From: Prinia subflava
Taxonomy: Eukaryota > Chordata > Aves > Passeriformes > Cisticolidae
Length of the DNA: 64,000 bases
Assembly: GCF_021018805.1 (NCBI RefSeq)
Contig: NC_086258.1
Span: 8,409,081 to 8,473,080 of the forward strand
Direction: 5' to 3'
Below the pieces are notes generated by a model. It saw only the letters and a program-made list of their open reading frames with translations. It had not been told where the DNA came from and searched no databases. This document shows positions 11,564 through 23,419 of the stretch, piece after piece (within the stretch, counting starts at the first letter, position 1; each line of letters begins with the position of its first letter). Both the position numbers and the translations under genes were made by a program.

Positions 11564-13186
11564 TGTTTCATCAGCAAAATGCCCTGCAAGGTTAATGGAA
11601 GTGCCAGGCAAGCTCAGCCAGGGAGAGGCCACATGACAAAAACAGGAGCTGACACTTCCCAACAAGCTCAAGAGTGAGAATTTGTTTAAATGTAATTAGT
11701 TGGTGGAAAAAAAAAAAAAAAAAAAAGGAACAGAAGAATCCCTCTGGAGCCCAGGCCCTGTGAATGTTTGCTGTGCCTTTAGATTGAACCAATACATCTT
11801 CCTGCACTCAGGGAAAAAATCCCTCTCATCTCCTGGGAGAGATGGATGAAGGGCTGGTGCTGCTGCTGGTGGGTCACACCAGTATCAACCAGTCCCTGAG
11901 GTGCCATTCCCAGTACCTGGGGCTGTCCAAGGGTTGGGAGTGCAGGGCTGACATTCCCAGGGGAATTTTTGGTGTCATTTTCTGAGGTATGAAATGCTCT
12001 GGACACACAGACACCCAGCCTGGCCCCTGGGGACCTGCAGTCTTGCTCCAGCCTTGCTCCATGGGGGTTTTTTTGGTGATTCCAAGTGAATTTTCCAGCC
12101 AAATCTTTCTTTTTCCCTTTTTTACCCTCCTCTACTGATTTTCCAACCATCATCCTGGTGACTGAAGCCATCCCCTCCCTTCTTTTACCTCTTGTTCACT
12201 TTTTTTTTGTTGTTCCTCTTTTCGTTTTGAAAACCTCCCCATCTTTTTCTGGCCACTGTTGTCACCACCAAGAAAAAATAGAAAAGCAAAGGCTCCAGGG
12301 GCAGAGCCAGCGCTGCCCAGGAGGTGCTGGGCTGTCCCTGTCCCTGGGATTTGGGGACGGGGGATCAGGGGTGGAAGAGCTCCAGGGGTGAGGTGGGGCT
12401 GTAGCTTGGATGTGAAGGGCTGGGAGAAGAAAACGCTGGGAGGATGCTGTGGGTCCTGGAGGGTGGGGGGTGTTAGGATGGCACCCCCGAAAACCCCAAG
12501 GAAAATCCCAGTGGTTCCAGCTCTCCTGGGTTTAGAGGGGCTGAGGGAAGCCCTGCACATCCCCCAAAGCCCCTTCAGTGCCTTTCAGTGAATTCTGTTA
12601 AACCAGGTTGTGTCAAAAACTCAAATTCACCCTCCTCTCTCCATCCCTTCCCTCCCCCACCCAGCAAAGGCCTGGAAATTACACATTCTGTCCCGAAATT
12701 AAAACAAACCTCTCGCTGAAGCCTTTCATCATTAAGTGTTCATCACTTTGGAGTGCCTCCTAAGGTCAAGAGCGTTTTTTCCAGAGCCATTCATCAGGCG
12801 AGCTTGTGGTGCATTCTGCAGGGCTGTCCCTCAGGAAGCGAGGTGGGGCAGGAGCACCCCGGTGAGGTGACCTGCTCATTACTCTGGGAAACAGCTTTTT
12901 GTCAATGGATGGCCCTCAGTGAGCATTTAATTTGGATTTAATAAGGCATCTAATGTTTGCTTAAAAGGACACTGTACCTTCAAGGTGTTTGTGGTAATTG
13001 GATGGAGGATATTTACCCACAGTGTTTGTTAATAAACCCCTCAGAAGATGGAAATTGAAAGCAGCTCCTTTAATGGCTTTGGTGCCCGGAGGGACGGTGC
13101 TGGAAATGAGAGGAATCCCAGCTCCCAGGGAACTGGGAATGCTGGGCTTGGACTGGGTCTGGCACTGGTTTGTGTCACCTGTGCCG
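11564..13186. other. Unique non-coding sequence
   Basis: An A-run lies at about 11707-11726. The stretch 12590-13080 is more AT-rich and contains ATTTAATTTGGATTTAATAA-type DNA near 12926-12945. No exon, RNA or transposon was recognised. Confidence 0.5.
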
Positions 13187-13808
13187 GGAGATGGGGACAC
13201 ACAGGGGATGGGGACACACAGGGATGGGGACACAGAGGGGACGGGGACACAGAGGGGATGGGGACAGAGAGGGGATGGGGACACACAGGGGATGGGGACA
13301 CACAGGATGGGGACACACAGGGATGGGGCACACAGGATGGGGACACACAGGAGATGGGGACACACAGGGGATGGGGACACACAGGGGATGGGGACACACA
13401 GGGATGGGGACACACAGGGGAGATGGGGACACACAGGGAGATGGGGACAGAGAGGGGATGGGGCACACAGGGGAGATGGGGACACACAGGGGAGATGGGG
13501 ACACACAGGAGATGGGGACACACAGGGGATGGGGACACACAGGATGGGGACACACAGGGGATGGGGACAGAGATGGGACGGGGACACAGAGGGGACGGGG
13601 ACACACAGGGGAGATGGGGACACACAGGATGGGGACACACAGGGGATGGGGACACAGAGGGGACGGGGACACAGAGGGGATGGGGACACACAGGGGATGG
13701 GGACACACAGAGGGGATGGGGACACACAGGGGATGGGGACACACAGGGGATGGGGACACACAGGGGGGTGGGGACACACAGGGGGATGGGGACAGAGAGG
13801 GGATGGGG
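13187..13808. repeat. 17 bp G-rich minisatellite, about 35 copies
   Basis: The unit is close to GATGGGGACACACAGGG (17 bp). Variants include GACGGGGACACAGAGGG, units one base shorter or longer, and units with an extra GGGA. Runs of four G recur every unit on the plus strand, so the array has strong potential to form G-quadruplexes. The four overlapping long open frames here (on both strands) are artefacts of the repeat. Confidence 0.97.
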
Positions 13809-14569
13809 ACCCTCATCCACGGGCTGGGAATGAATCACCACCCTCAGCCTGAGCCTGTAGGATCTGCCCTGCAAGGAAAAAAAAGAAAAAGGGAAAGCCC
13901 TGAGTTTATTTTTGATGTCTCTCCTTCCACACCTCTCTTGAGGCATCTGTGCCGGGAGCTGAGGCGCCTCTGCCTCCGTTCCAGGGCTGCTGGTGATGCC
14001 TTCAGTTTTAATTCCATTTATTTCAGACCCTGTGGTGCCCAGGGTGCAGCTCTGAGCTCACACTCAGGGTCACTCAGCTCTGCACACAGCAGGGACACAA
14101 AACAAATCCTTCTCCTGCTGCACACCAAGGACAACTTTCAGCCCTAAAGCACAAACAAGGGTGGCTGGAGGGAGGAACAAGAAGGATGGGACCTCCCAGC
14201 CTGGGGCTGGAATGGGACAATTAAACCCCAATATGAAAATGGACCAAAACTTATCGAAGTGTGAGACCTCATGAGCTTTTGTCCATTTTGTGCCCATTTT
14301 GTGCCCATTTTGGGTCCCCCTGGGGTGCAGCCCTGGCCAGGCTCTTTGTCCTGCCCAAGGTGTGCCTTTATTTTAATAAATCTCTGCTTTATTCTCCAGC
14401 TCTGCCCAGTCTCTGTTCCACCTCAGCCTCCCCAAGGCATCAGTGGTGGCACCATGAAGAATCCCAGGGAGCTTTGCAGAGATGTGCCAGGGAATATCAT
14501 TATTAAAGCCTCATTAAATTTTTTTTTATTTCCCTTGGGATACAGAAAAGTTTAGGACTTGAGAAAATG

Positions 14570-14609
<40 letters not shown>

Positions 14610-14879
14610 AAGAAATAAAATAATGCTGCACTGAAATAGGGACAGGATGGTCAAGATGTGCTGCAGGCTGCAAAACCATTATCTATTTGGGATAAAACTG
14701 AATATCCACTTGGGAATGGCACAGCCTGCTGAGGAACCAGCCCTGCACCTATCCCACACCTCATCAAGGGGCTAAAAATAAAAGATCCATCTCCCAAATC
14801 AAAGCTGCTTTCCACCAAGACCCCACAGCCTGGGGTGCTCCTGGTGGCAGAGCCACAGAACGTCAGGTCCTCCTCCAAT
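13809..14879. other. Unique non-coding sequence with a long poly(A) run
   Basis: The main feature is an almost pure A-run of roughly 38 bases at about 14570-14607, followed by GAAAGAAATAAAATAA. No element body with matching 3' end is recognisable just upstream, so I do not call a retroposed copy. Confidence 0.5.
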
Positions 14880-16210
14880 AATTCACTTTATTTTATCCAC
14901 TGCTGAGTGAAGAACCCCGTGTGTGCCATCAACACGAAAAAGATAATAATAAATGAGCTGATATTTAACTCCGAAGTGACGTTGCCAAATCGCAGAGATT
15001 CATTCCCAGGATCATTAGGAAGAGTCCTAAAACAAGCCAGACTAATTTCAGGCTGTGTTGTTTGGGAAGCCCTGGCAGAGAGATGGATGCCGTGGGAAAC
15101 CATTAGGAATGGCAATTCATTTTTAATCCCATTACCCTGCCACACATCAGTTTTTAAATCGAGGGCTGCACCTTTCCAGATAATTCCTGCTGTTATTAGG
15201 CGCCTCTCTTGCTCAAGGGTGGGTGAGGGGGAGAATAGGTTAAATTAATTCTAAATATGTGCTATAATGTTAGATTGATTCCTTTATTAGCACCTTTTAT
15301 AGTCAATTCTCTCCGTGGAAGGGCTCTGTCATATCTCCTGCCGACTGAAAAAGATGGCCAGGATGGCTTCAAATGAAGCCAATAAAGGCAGGAATTTGTG
15401 AATTCGGGGTATTTAACAGCAAATCGTTATGGATGGACCACCAAACTGGGGAAGCAGGGCCTGAATTAAAGACTCCTGAGATCTGACATCTTATTTGCAA
15501 GATAAAAAGCAGGCCCGGCTTGGGGACTGATGAATAATTTGGAGGTTTTAGCTAATGGTCCCTTCAGTGTGGGCTGCTTTGTTCTAAGGTGATGAATCAC
15601 CCCGGGTTTCTTTGTGTCCTCCCAGCTCCGTCCCCAGTTTTATCCTTTCTCCTCCACCCCGTTCCAAGCAAAGCAAAACCGAAATTATCTCTCAGATCAG
15701 CTCGTATCCATCCCGAATCCCAAGGGCCACGGAAGCAGCTACAATTTATTAGCAGCATCAGTGTATTTTACTGCTCATCTAAGAATATCATTAATATTCT
15801 TTCATCACCTTCTCCACAGCTTTAAAACCTCCTTCATAACATCGAGCTCACGCCTGCCGAGGAGTGAGTGAAATTTCAATTTTTTATCGCTCAGAAAATC
15901 CCTGTGTTTTCACATTTTACCATTGTGTCAAAACATCTCGGAGGATGGGATGTAAAAATACCCCAAAACCAGATTTCAGGCGCCCTGGAACATTTCATTT
16001 GTGATTCTTTTCCTCACTAGTGCATTTTCTTACTCCGAAGGTGAAATGATTTGGAGCTGGTTGATTCAATTACCCCTCTGTCACCGGATTCTGAGTCACT
16101 TCAAGATTGGTTTAATATTGAAAAATAATATTTCCCTCCATCAGCACCTTCCTGCTGAGGGTGGTGCCCGCGACCTCAAGGCTTTCGTCATCCCCTGTGC
16201 CTGGCTGAAA
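14880..16210. promoter_or_regulatory. Candidate conserved non-coding blocks (enhancer-like)
   Basis: This is an AT-rich, non-repetitive stretch with many homeodomain-type words: AATAATAAATGAGC, TTTTTAATCCCATTA, GTTAGATTGATT, CTTTATTAGC, GATGAATAATTT, ACAATTTATTAG and ATCATTAATATTC. It also has a CRE half site (GTGACGTTGCC at 14977). It contrasts with the GC-rich, repeat-laden flanks. Such blocks are typical of developmental enhancers in gene deserts. Conservation is inferred from composition only; no alignment was possible. Confidence 0.35.
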
Positions 16211-16359
16211 ACCCTTTTCTCCTTTTTTTTTGTGTAGGAAAATGACAATTTCCATGGGGATGAGGTTCCATGCCGTGGATGCTGATTTGTAGGGATTTAT
16301 TCCTGCAGTGGGAGCTCCTCAGCAGGATCCCAGTGAGCTGCAGCACGCAGGAGGGAGGG

Positions 16360-16415
16360 ATGCAGCAATGCAGGGATGCAGCAATGCAGCGATGCAGCGA
16401 TGCAGGGATGCAGGG
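16360..16415. repeat. 8 bp tandem repeat, 7 copies
   Basis: ATGCAGCA/ATGCAGGG/ATGCAGCG octamers run in perfect 8 bp register for seven copies. Confidence 0.93.
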
Positions 16416-16796
16416 CAGGCAGCTCATGGCCAGGAATTCCACCTTCCTCACCTATTTTCTCTTATTCCAGCGCATTTAGAGCCAGCTTTCCGAATTGCTT
16501 TGCCCCTCAGTTTGGACTCAAAGGGTTTTTTAGGTGAGGATCCATCCCCATCCTGCAGGAATTTTGCTGCTGGAGGCTCCGGGGTGCGTTTGGGGCTCAG
16601 GAATTCCAGCTCAGGATGATCCATGGAGGAAACACGAGGCCTCTCATCTTCCCCACAAACATCTCTGAGGATCTCAGAGCCATCCCTGAGCTGTCCCTGA
16701 TGAGCAAATCCCCTCTGACCCCCCCGGGCTCCCCCAGACTCACCCCAGTTCCCTTGGGGGAAGCATTGCTCATGTTCTTTCACATGCCATGGGGGA
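16416..16796. other. Unique spacer between arrays
   Basis: No gene or repeat was recognised. The right edge is C-rich (ACCCCCCCGGG region near 16720) before the G-rich array begins. Confidence 0.5.
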
Positions 16797-17423
16797 TTGG
16801 GGGTGTTTTGGTGGGATTTGGGGGGGTTTGGTGGGATTTGGGGTGTTTTGGTGGGATTTGGGGGGTTTTGGTGGGATTCAGGGGGTTTTGGTGGGATTTG
16901 GGGGGGGTTTGGTGGGATTCAGGGTGTTTTGGTGGGATTCAGGGTGTTTTGGTGGGATTTGGGGTGTTCTGGTGGGATTCAGGGGGTTTTGGTGGGATTC
17001 AGGGGGTTTTGGTGGGATTTGGGGGGTTTTGATGGGATTTGGGGGGGGTTTGGTGGGATTTGGGGGGGGTTTGGTGGGATTCAGGGTGTTTTGGTGGGAT
17101 TCAGGGTGTTTTGGTGGGATTTGGGGTGTTCTGGTGGGATTCAGGGGGTTTTGGTGGGATTCAGGGTGTTTTGGTGGGATTTGGGGGGGTTTTGGTGGGA
17201 TTCGGGGGGTTTGGTGGGATTCAGGGGGTTTTGGTGGGATTGAGGGTGTTTTGGTGGGATTTGGGGGGGGTTTGGTGGGATTTAGGGGGTTTTGGTGGGA
17301 TTCGGGGGGTTTGGTGGGATTTGGGGTGTTCTGGTGGGATTTGGGGTGTTCTGGTGGGATTCAGGGTGTTCTGGTGGGATTTGGGGGGGGGTTGGTTGGA
17401 TTTGGGGGGTTCTGGTGGGATTC
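16797..17423. repeat. 20 bp G/T-rich minisatellite, about 31 copies
   Basis: The unit is TTTTGGTGGGATTCAGGGGG with variants GATTTGGGGGG, GATTCGGGGGG and GTTCTGGTGGG (about 20 bp). Runs of three to eight G occur in every unit, so it is strongly G-quadruplex-prone on the plus strand. Blocks of several units recur in the same variant order (compare 16920-17010 with 17085-17175), which indicates multi-unit duplication. The long plus-strand open frames rich in GGIWGVLVGF are artefacts. Confidence 0.97.
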
Positions 17424-17784
17424 CTGATGGTGGGGACTGGGAAGGGGTGACTCTCCCGAGGTCAGAGCAGCTCTGTAATCCAGCAGAAGCCCGGGCACTG
17501 GGATCTGTGCACTTGTCATGTAAATGAGTGTCCTCAGCAAGCTGCAACACAGATCCCGGCTCTCATTCCAGAACCGGCAGGAAAGGGCATCCATCATCCT
17601 GACTAATGGATTTCCTCCCGCTAATAGAGCTGCTCCTGCGTTTTCCAAGGGCAATGCCTTCCCTGTCCCTCCTCTCCCTTCCTCCCTGCAGGATCTCCAG
17701 GGAAAAAAAGCTTCCCATGGAGAGGGAGATGTGGCCGGGATTCCTCCCGGAGTGCAGGAATGGCAGCAAAGCTCCCTGTGCTGC
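17424..17784. other. Unique spacer between arrays
   Basis: Moderately GC-rich unique sequence. No exon or repeat was recognised. Confidence 0.5.
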
Positions 17785-18889
17785 TCCAAGGGACAAGGGG
17801 GGAAGAGTTTCCTCCTGTTCCCTGTGTCCTTCTGAGGGATAAGATAATGAAGGAAGAATTTCCTTGTGTCCTTCTGAGGGATAAGAGGATGGGAGAAGAG
17901 TTTCCTTGTGTTCCTCATGAACTTTTGAGAGACAAGGGAAGAGGGGAGGAGTTTCCTCATGTTCCTTCTTTCCCTCTGAGGGAGAAGGGAATGGGGGAAG
18001 AGTTTCCTTGTGTCCTTCTGAGGGATAAGAGGATCAGGGAAGATTTTCCCTCTATTTCTCACCAACTTCTCAGAGACAAGGGAATGATGGAAGAGTTTCC
18101 CTGTGCTGCTCAGGGGAACAGGGGAAGAGTTTCCTCATATTCCTCATGTCCCTCTAAGGGACAAGATAATGGAGAGAGAGTTTCCTTGTGTCCTTCTAAG
18201 GGAGAAGGGAATGAGGGAAGAGTTTCCTTGTGTCCTTCTGAGGGATAAGAGGATCGGGGAGGATTTTCCCTCTATTTCTCACCAACTTCTGAGAGACAAG
18301 GGAATGGGGGAAGAATTTCCCTGTGCTGCTCAGGGGAACAGGGGAAGAGTTTCCTTGTGTTCCCTGTGCCCCTCTGAGGGACAAGATAATGAGGGAAGAG
18401 TTTCCTTGTGTCCTTCTAAGGGAGAAGGGAATGGGAGAAGAGTTTCCTTTTGTCCTTCTGACTGATAAGAGGATGCGGGAGAGGATTTTCCCTCTATTTC
18501 TCACCAGCTTCTGGGAGACATGGGAATGGTGGAAGAGTTTCCCTGTGCTGCTTGAGGGAACAGGGGAAGAGTTTCCTCATATTCCTCATGTCCCTCTAAG
18601 GGACAAGATAATGGAGAGAGAGTTTCCTTGTGTCCTTCTGAGGGAATGGGGGAAGAGTTTCCCTGTGTTCCCTGTGCCCCTCTGAGGGACAAGATAATGG
18701 AGAAGGAGTTTCCTTGTGTCCTTCTGAGGGATAAGAGGATCAGGGAAGATTTTCCCTCTATTTCTCATGAACTTCTGAGAGACAAGGGAATGATGGAAGA
18801 GTTTCCTTGTGTCCCTTGTGTCCCTCTGAGGGACAAGATAATGGAGAAGGAGTTTCCTTGTGTCCTTCTAAGGGACAAGGGAATGAGGG
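17785..18889. repeat. 1.1 kb composite minisatellite with 34-51 bp units and a roughly 220-260 bp higher-order period
   Basis: The core GGAAGAGTTTCCTTGTGTCC followed by TTCTGAGGGATAAG repeats along the whole stretch. In the first part, the spacing of the TTTCC core is 51, 42, 51, 51, 42, 51 and then 34 bp, so units come in two main lengths differing by nine bases, plus a shorter one. A distinctive unit with GATTTTCCCTCTATTTCTCA returns near 18040, 18262, 18486 and 18749, which marks a higher-order repeat of roughly 222-263 bp. Both main units are multiples of three, so a plus-strand frame reads repeated 14- and 17-residue units (EEFPCVLLRDKGMG type). The 34 bp units break that frame. I see no exon boundary or conserved domain and read it as non-coding. 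Confidence 0.95.
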
Positions 18890-19254
18890 AATCCTGTGGG
18901 GATCCCTGGGATCCCATGGATGGGGATGGGAAGAGCCACACCAGCAGGGAGGAGGGTTCCAGCAGGAGCTGGGTGTGATTATTGCAGTGAAAGCATCTCC
19001 CTGTCAGAGCTGGGCTCCTCCTCCACCCAAACACGGGGTGGGACGGAGCTCTGGGATCCTCCTTGGAGAGGGAACCGCGGGCAGAGAACCAGGAGGAGCC
19101 CCGGGAATTCCGAGGATTTATCCCCAGCTCATTCCCACTCCAAAACCCAGGGATGCTGATGCTCCTGGGCTTTTCCAGACACACAGCAGGCGACTCATTC
19201 CTGCTGCAGGTGCTGGGGTGAAAGGGAGCGCTGTAATTGCAAGGCAACGCCATT
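18890..19254. other. Unique non-coding sequence
   Basis: GC-rich flank of the composite array. No gene or repeat was recognised. Confidence 0.5.
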
Positions 19255-19640
19255 AAGCGGCAAATTGGATGAAACCTTTCCCTAAATGAACTGTTTCTCC
19301 AAACACGGCCTCTGCAAAGGCTGCTCCTGCCTGAAACGAATTTACTTTTTAATGTTTCTTGCTTTAATCTCGGTTCTTAAAGAAGATTTACGGTCTCATC
19401 AAGTCCTGAGAGTCAACGTTAAATTATTGTAATTTATTCCACATTATGTTGCGTTAGTTTTTGCCACATATGGTATGTTACATTAATTTAGCTAATGTAT
19501 GCTAATTTTGAGCTAAATTTAAGTCACACTACCCAAATAGTGTGGAGATTGATGGCTCAGAAATTAATGTCATAATAGGAATAATTAATAGTAATAATAT
19601 GGAGACTTTGGCATTGCTGCTTTGGAATCCTGAGCGTTCC
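19255..19640. promoter_or_regulatory. Candidate conserved non-coding element
   Basis: An abrupt shift to AT-rich, non-repetitive sequence. It contains CCACATATGGTATG (E-box-like CATATG), ACATTAATTTAGCTAATG, TGCTAATTTTGAGC, GTTAAATTATTGTAATTT, AATTAATGTCATAATAGG and ATAATTAATAG. This density of TAAT cores in unique sequence is typical of developmental enhancers. Whether it is conserved cannot be seen from one sequence. Confidence 0.4.
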
Positions 19641-22240
19641 AGCTGAGTTTATTGTGTCTTTGTAGTCTCACCGACTACTCAAAGAGGGAAGAAAGAGACC
19701 TTGTCTGTCCTTTATGGGGCCATCTATCAGCCCCATAAAACACAATCCCCATTCCTGAGGTGCAGCAGGAATTGTTGGTCCCTGTGGCACAGGACCTGCG
19801 AGCTCAATAATCTTTTATGCCTCTAAACTCCACAACAGCTGGACATTAAATCTCTGGGTTAATTCAACAAGTTTCTGCATTTTTTTCCATCCAGACTTTT
19901 TTTTTTTTTTGTTTTTTCCCTTAGGGAATATTTAATGGCAGGGCAGGGCTGGGGCTCTCCCAATCCCCTGCTGGTTCTCTCATGGTGTCAGCGTTGCTTT
20001 CCAGCCTATTCCAGGTGGGATTTTCCATCTTCTCCACTGTGGCAGCTCTCAAGGGAGCTGTGGAGGGGTAAAACCCCCCCTTAGGCTCCTTTTTCCCCCT
20101 CCTGCCTTTTCCTGGCATTCCTCACTCACCAAATCAGGTGGAATTTTGCACTGCCAGAGTTTAACCAGTCTCTTCAGAAAGCCCCAAACCACCCCAAGCT
20201 GCATTTTCTGCTTGAAATTCCATTTGTGCACACTCTTCCCATTGAACCTGCCCCTCATTTCCAGAGTTATTAGCCTGCACGTTAATTACAACAGGCTTTG
20301 ATTAAAGGCAGGGACCGGAAAAGCAGATTAACGTCCTCCTGATTTTAAGCTTCTACGTGAAACCAGCTCAGGAAAAAAAAAACAAAAACATTGTTTTGGG
20401 ACAAATAAATCCTGCACCTTGCTGTGGGCAGAGCCTGACCCACCCTGTAATCCCTCCTCTCCTGGCCGTGCTGAATTAAGGAGACCTCTGGAGGATTCCC
20501 TCGGTTGCTCTAAGCCTTTTTGGTGTTATTATTTAAGAATATTTAATCTCCAGGACAACAAGGAAATAGGAAATCGTGGTTTGTCCCACTTTGGTGGCTG
20601 AAATGCTGTTATTGCCAGGGAGGGAGGAGGAGGGCTGGGGCAGGGAGTGGAAATAGTTACTGAGGAGGGGAACAGGAGCTGGAGAGGGCACAGCCCCTCC
20701 TGTGTGCAGCAGGGGTGGGAATTTGGGGGCACTGGGGCTGCTCAGGTGCATTCCCTGCACAAAGCAGGCTCTGAGCTGTGCCCTGGAGCTCTCTGGGCCC
20801 TCAGTGTGGTTGGGACAGGAGGAAGGAGCCAGAGGATGCTCAGTCCCTCTGCCTTCCCTCTCCCTCTTAATTCCATCAGGAGCCACCCCTGTCTCAGCCT
20901 GGGGAAGTTGTTGGCTTTAGGGCAAACCACAGATTTGTTATTTGGTATTTATAACTGCAGGGCAGCCTCTTGGCTGTTCCAGAGGCATTTTTGGGCCCTG
21001 TGCAGGTTTTTTTGGGGGGCATTTTTTGACCTCTGGCTCCTCTGCAGGATCCCAGCTGGCACAGCCAGAGCATGCAGGGCTCAAAACCCTCCTCAGCCTC
21101 TCAGCAGGAACCTGCTGAAGCCTCTAACACACATCCCTTTGCTTTTTTCTGCAGATTTTGTTCCAAATATGATATTTGCAAACTATTGGAGACCTGTTTC
21201 CCCAGAACCCCAGGCTGATGTGAATAATGGGGTTTTGAAAATTCGGTGCAGGCAACCCAAGCGTGAGGAGAGGGGAGAAGATGAAGGGAGCAATAAAACT
21301 TGGCCCGAGGCCCAGGTCTCAGTGGCCCTGCAGGAACTTGCCTGGTGACAATGACAGAGATTTTATAAATGGATCTATTTGTTATTGGCAGGCAGCAGCA
21401 CGAGCAGGAGGATCAGGCTCCCAGCAGACACGGCCCTCTGTGTTGTGCAAAAATATTGTGTGAGATGTGTGCGTGGACATGGAGCAGCTCTGGAGAGCGG
21501 GGCTCAGCTGTGCTGCCTTTTTGGGGACTGGAAATCTCCCTGGATGTCCAGGGTGGCCCTGGTTTCTCCCTTTCCCAGGTGCTGGATGCCAGGATCTGCT
21601 CCTTGCCCCCAGATCTCCGTTCCTGATGAGAGTGAACCCCAATGAGGATTTTTTTTTTTAGAATGATACACCAGAAGAAAGGACTCTCTGAGCAGCCAGG
21701 CTGGGAATAAATGGATTTTTCCAAGCTTTGACCAATTCCCTGTCCTGTGGGGAGGTAAAAACCCCTCTGGGTTTTCTTTTTTGCTGCAGATTTAGGCAAC
21801 GACAACACAATCTCAAGCAAAGCCTCCTGCTTGCCCAGGCAGAGGAGCCTGAAGGAAAAACCAGCTCCCACCTTGCCTTTATTCCTGCTCCTGGCAGAGC
21901 CTCTGATGGAGATGGATTTCAGCTCCTGCTGCCAGATGGTGAAGTGAACCAAGGCTGCAGACAGAGATCGCCTCCAGGCTGAACTGGAAATGCCTCAGTA
22001 CATTTTATTTTTGTCCAGGATGCCTCCTCAGAGCTGGGCTCAGCAATCTCCGGAGTGAGCAGGGAGATTTCCCCTGCTGCAGCCACCAGTGGTGGTTTGG
22101 GTCCCCCCAGATGGCTTCAGTTCCCCCCAGGTGACTTTTCCTGTGCTCCCACAGGCCCCTGATATAACAGGACAGAATTTTCCCCTCTCCTGGGGAGCAG
22201 GGGTTGGGCTCCAAGCCCTGGATCCCCACCCAGTGCTGTC
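19641..22240. other. Unique non-coding sequence
   Basis: It includes a T-run at about 19899-19910 and an AT-rich patch at about 20260-20360 (ATTAGCCTGCACGTTAATTAC). A polypyrimidine tract ending in CTGCAG precedes 21155, and another precedes 21790; they resemble splice acceptors, but no coding frame, donor or family match follows. A T-run lies at about 21651-21659. Confidence 0.45.
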
Positions 22241-22679
22241 AAAAAATAAAATAAAATAAAATAAAATAAAATAAAATAAAATAAAATAAAATAAAATAAA
22301 ATAAAATAAAATAAAATAAAATAAAATAAAATAAACAAAATAAAACAAAACAAAACAAAACACAACAAAATAAAATAAAATAAAATAAAATAATAAAATA
22401 AAATAAAATAAAATAAAATAAAATAAAAAATAAACAAAACAAAATAAAATAAAATAAATAAAATAAAAAATAAAAAAATAAAATAAAAAATAAAATAAAA
22501 TAAAATAAAATAAAATAAAATAAAATAAAATAAAATAAAATAAAATAAAATAAAATAAAATAAAATAAAATAAAATAAAATAAAATAATAAAATAAAATA
22601 AAATAAAATAAAATAAAATAAAATAAAATAAAATAAAATAAAATAAAATAAAATAAAATAAAATAAAATATAAAATAAA
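22241..22679. repeat. (AAAAT)n pentanucleotide array, about 440 bp
   Basis: The outer parts are nearly pure AAAAT/TAAAA. The middle (about 22334-22490) is degenerate, with AAAAC and CAAAAC units and single-base shifts. This is a long microsatellite with an older interrupted core. Long minus-strand frames rich in FILFY are artefacts. Confidence 0.98.
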
Positions 22680-23419
22680 TCCTCTATCCCTTGGGAATGA
22701 TTTATAATCTCCTGATTTGTGCAGTTTCCCAGGGAGGGCTGGGAAGGAGTCAGAACCTGCCAAATCACCCCTCCAAATTCTTTCTCCTCCCATTGGATGC
22801 CTTGGGAAGGGAAAATGAATTTATGGAGAGCAATGCTCCGCTGTCCCCTCGGTTTTCCACGTTCCCCTCTCTCCTGCAGGGTGTTTGCTCTGGGCCAGAG
22901 GTTCCTCCTGGGCTCAGGTGCTGCCATGAAGTCATGTCCCCACATTTATGACATCAGCAGTTGCTATGGCAGCAGTGTGGGGGGGAAAAAAAATTCCTCT
23001 TTTTATTATTGTTTAAAGGGAATTATTCAGCGCGTCCCAGATCAAAAGCACCGGGATCTTGGGATGTGCCTCTGAGGAGCACAGAAACTCAAACAGAGCC
23101 CAAAAATAGCAATATTTGGATAAGCTGGGTGACAGCCAGACTGTCCTGTGCTCATTTCCCTGTCTACATTATTTGGGGCCTTTTTTTTGAAGCTGCAGGG
23201 AGCTAATTCAGGGGATGAGGGGAATCTTCCCAGGAGTTTTCCATGAGTTTTCCAGGAGCTCTGGCACGGAGCCAGCTCTGCATGGCCCAGGCTGGCTCCA
23301 GCCTTCACTGGATGCAAGGAGAGTCATTTTCTGTCTGGGCCAGATGAGAAGTGGCCCCCAAAAATTGCTGATAGCAGCAGCTGGGGTGAGACAGAGTGCA
23401 GGAAACTCCTGGAAAACTC
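22680..23419. other. Unique non-coding sequence with an X-box-like site
   Basis: GTTGCTATGGCAGC at 22960-22973 differs by one base from a perfect RFX X-box palindrome. No exon was recognised. Confidence 0.4.

Noticed and set aside
13041..13946. Open frames of 260-325 codons on both strands
   Set aside because: They lie over the 17 bp array and consist of its translation in each frame. No start context, splice site or domain supports a gene.
14570..14607. Poly(A) run as the tail of a processed pseudogene
   Set aside because: No coding remnant or 3' UTR match is recognisable upstream; a simple A-run is enough to explain it.
17361..18978. Several frames of 100-230 codons with EEFPCVLLRDK-type repeats
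   Set aside because: They follow from 42 and 51 bp unit lengths. Frames exist on both strands and are broken by 34 bp units; no domain or splice structure. Kept only as a finding to check.
21140..21350. Polypyrimidine tract plus CTGCAG followed by an open frame, like a splice acceptor and exon
   Set aside because: No matching donor or protein family, and similar tracts (21790, 27950) occur without exons.
22040..22945. 301-codon minus-strand frame of FILFY repeats, resembling a membrane protein
   Set aside because: It is the translation of (TTTTA)n. Apparent hydrophobicity is an artefact.
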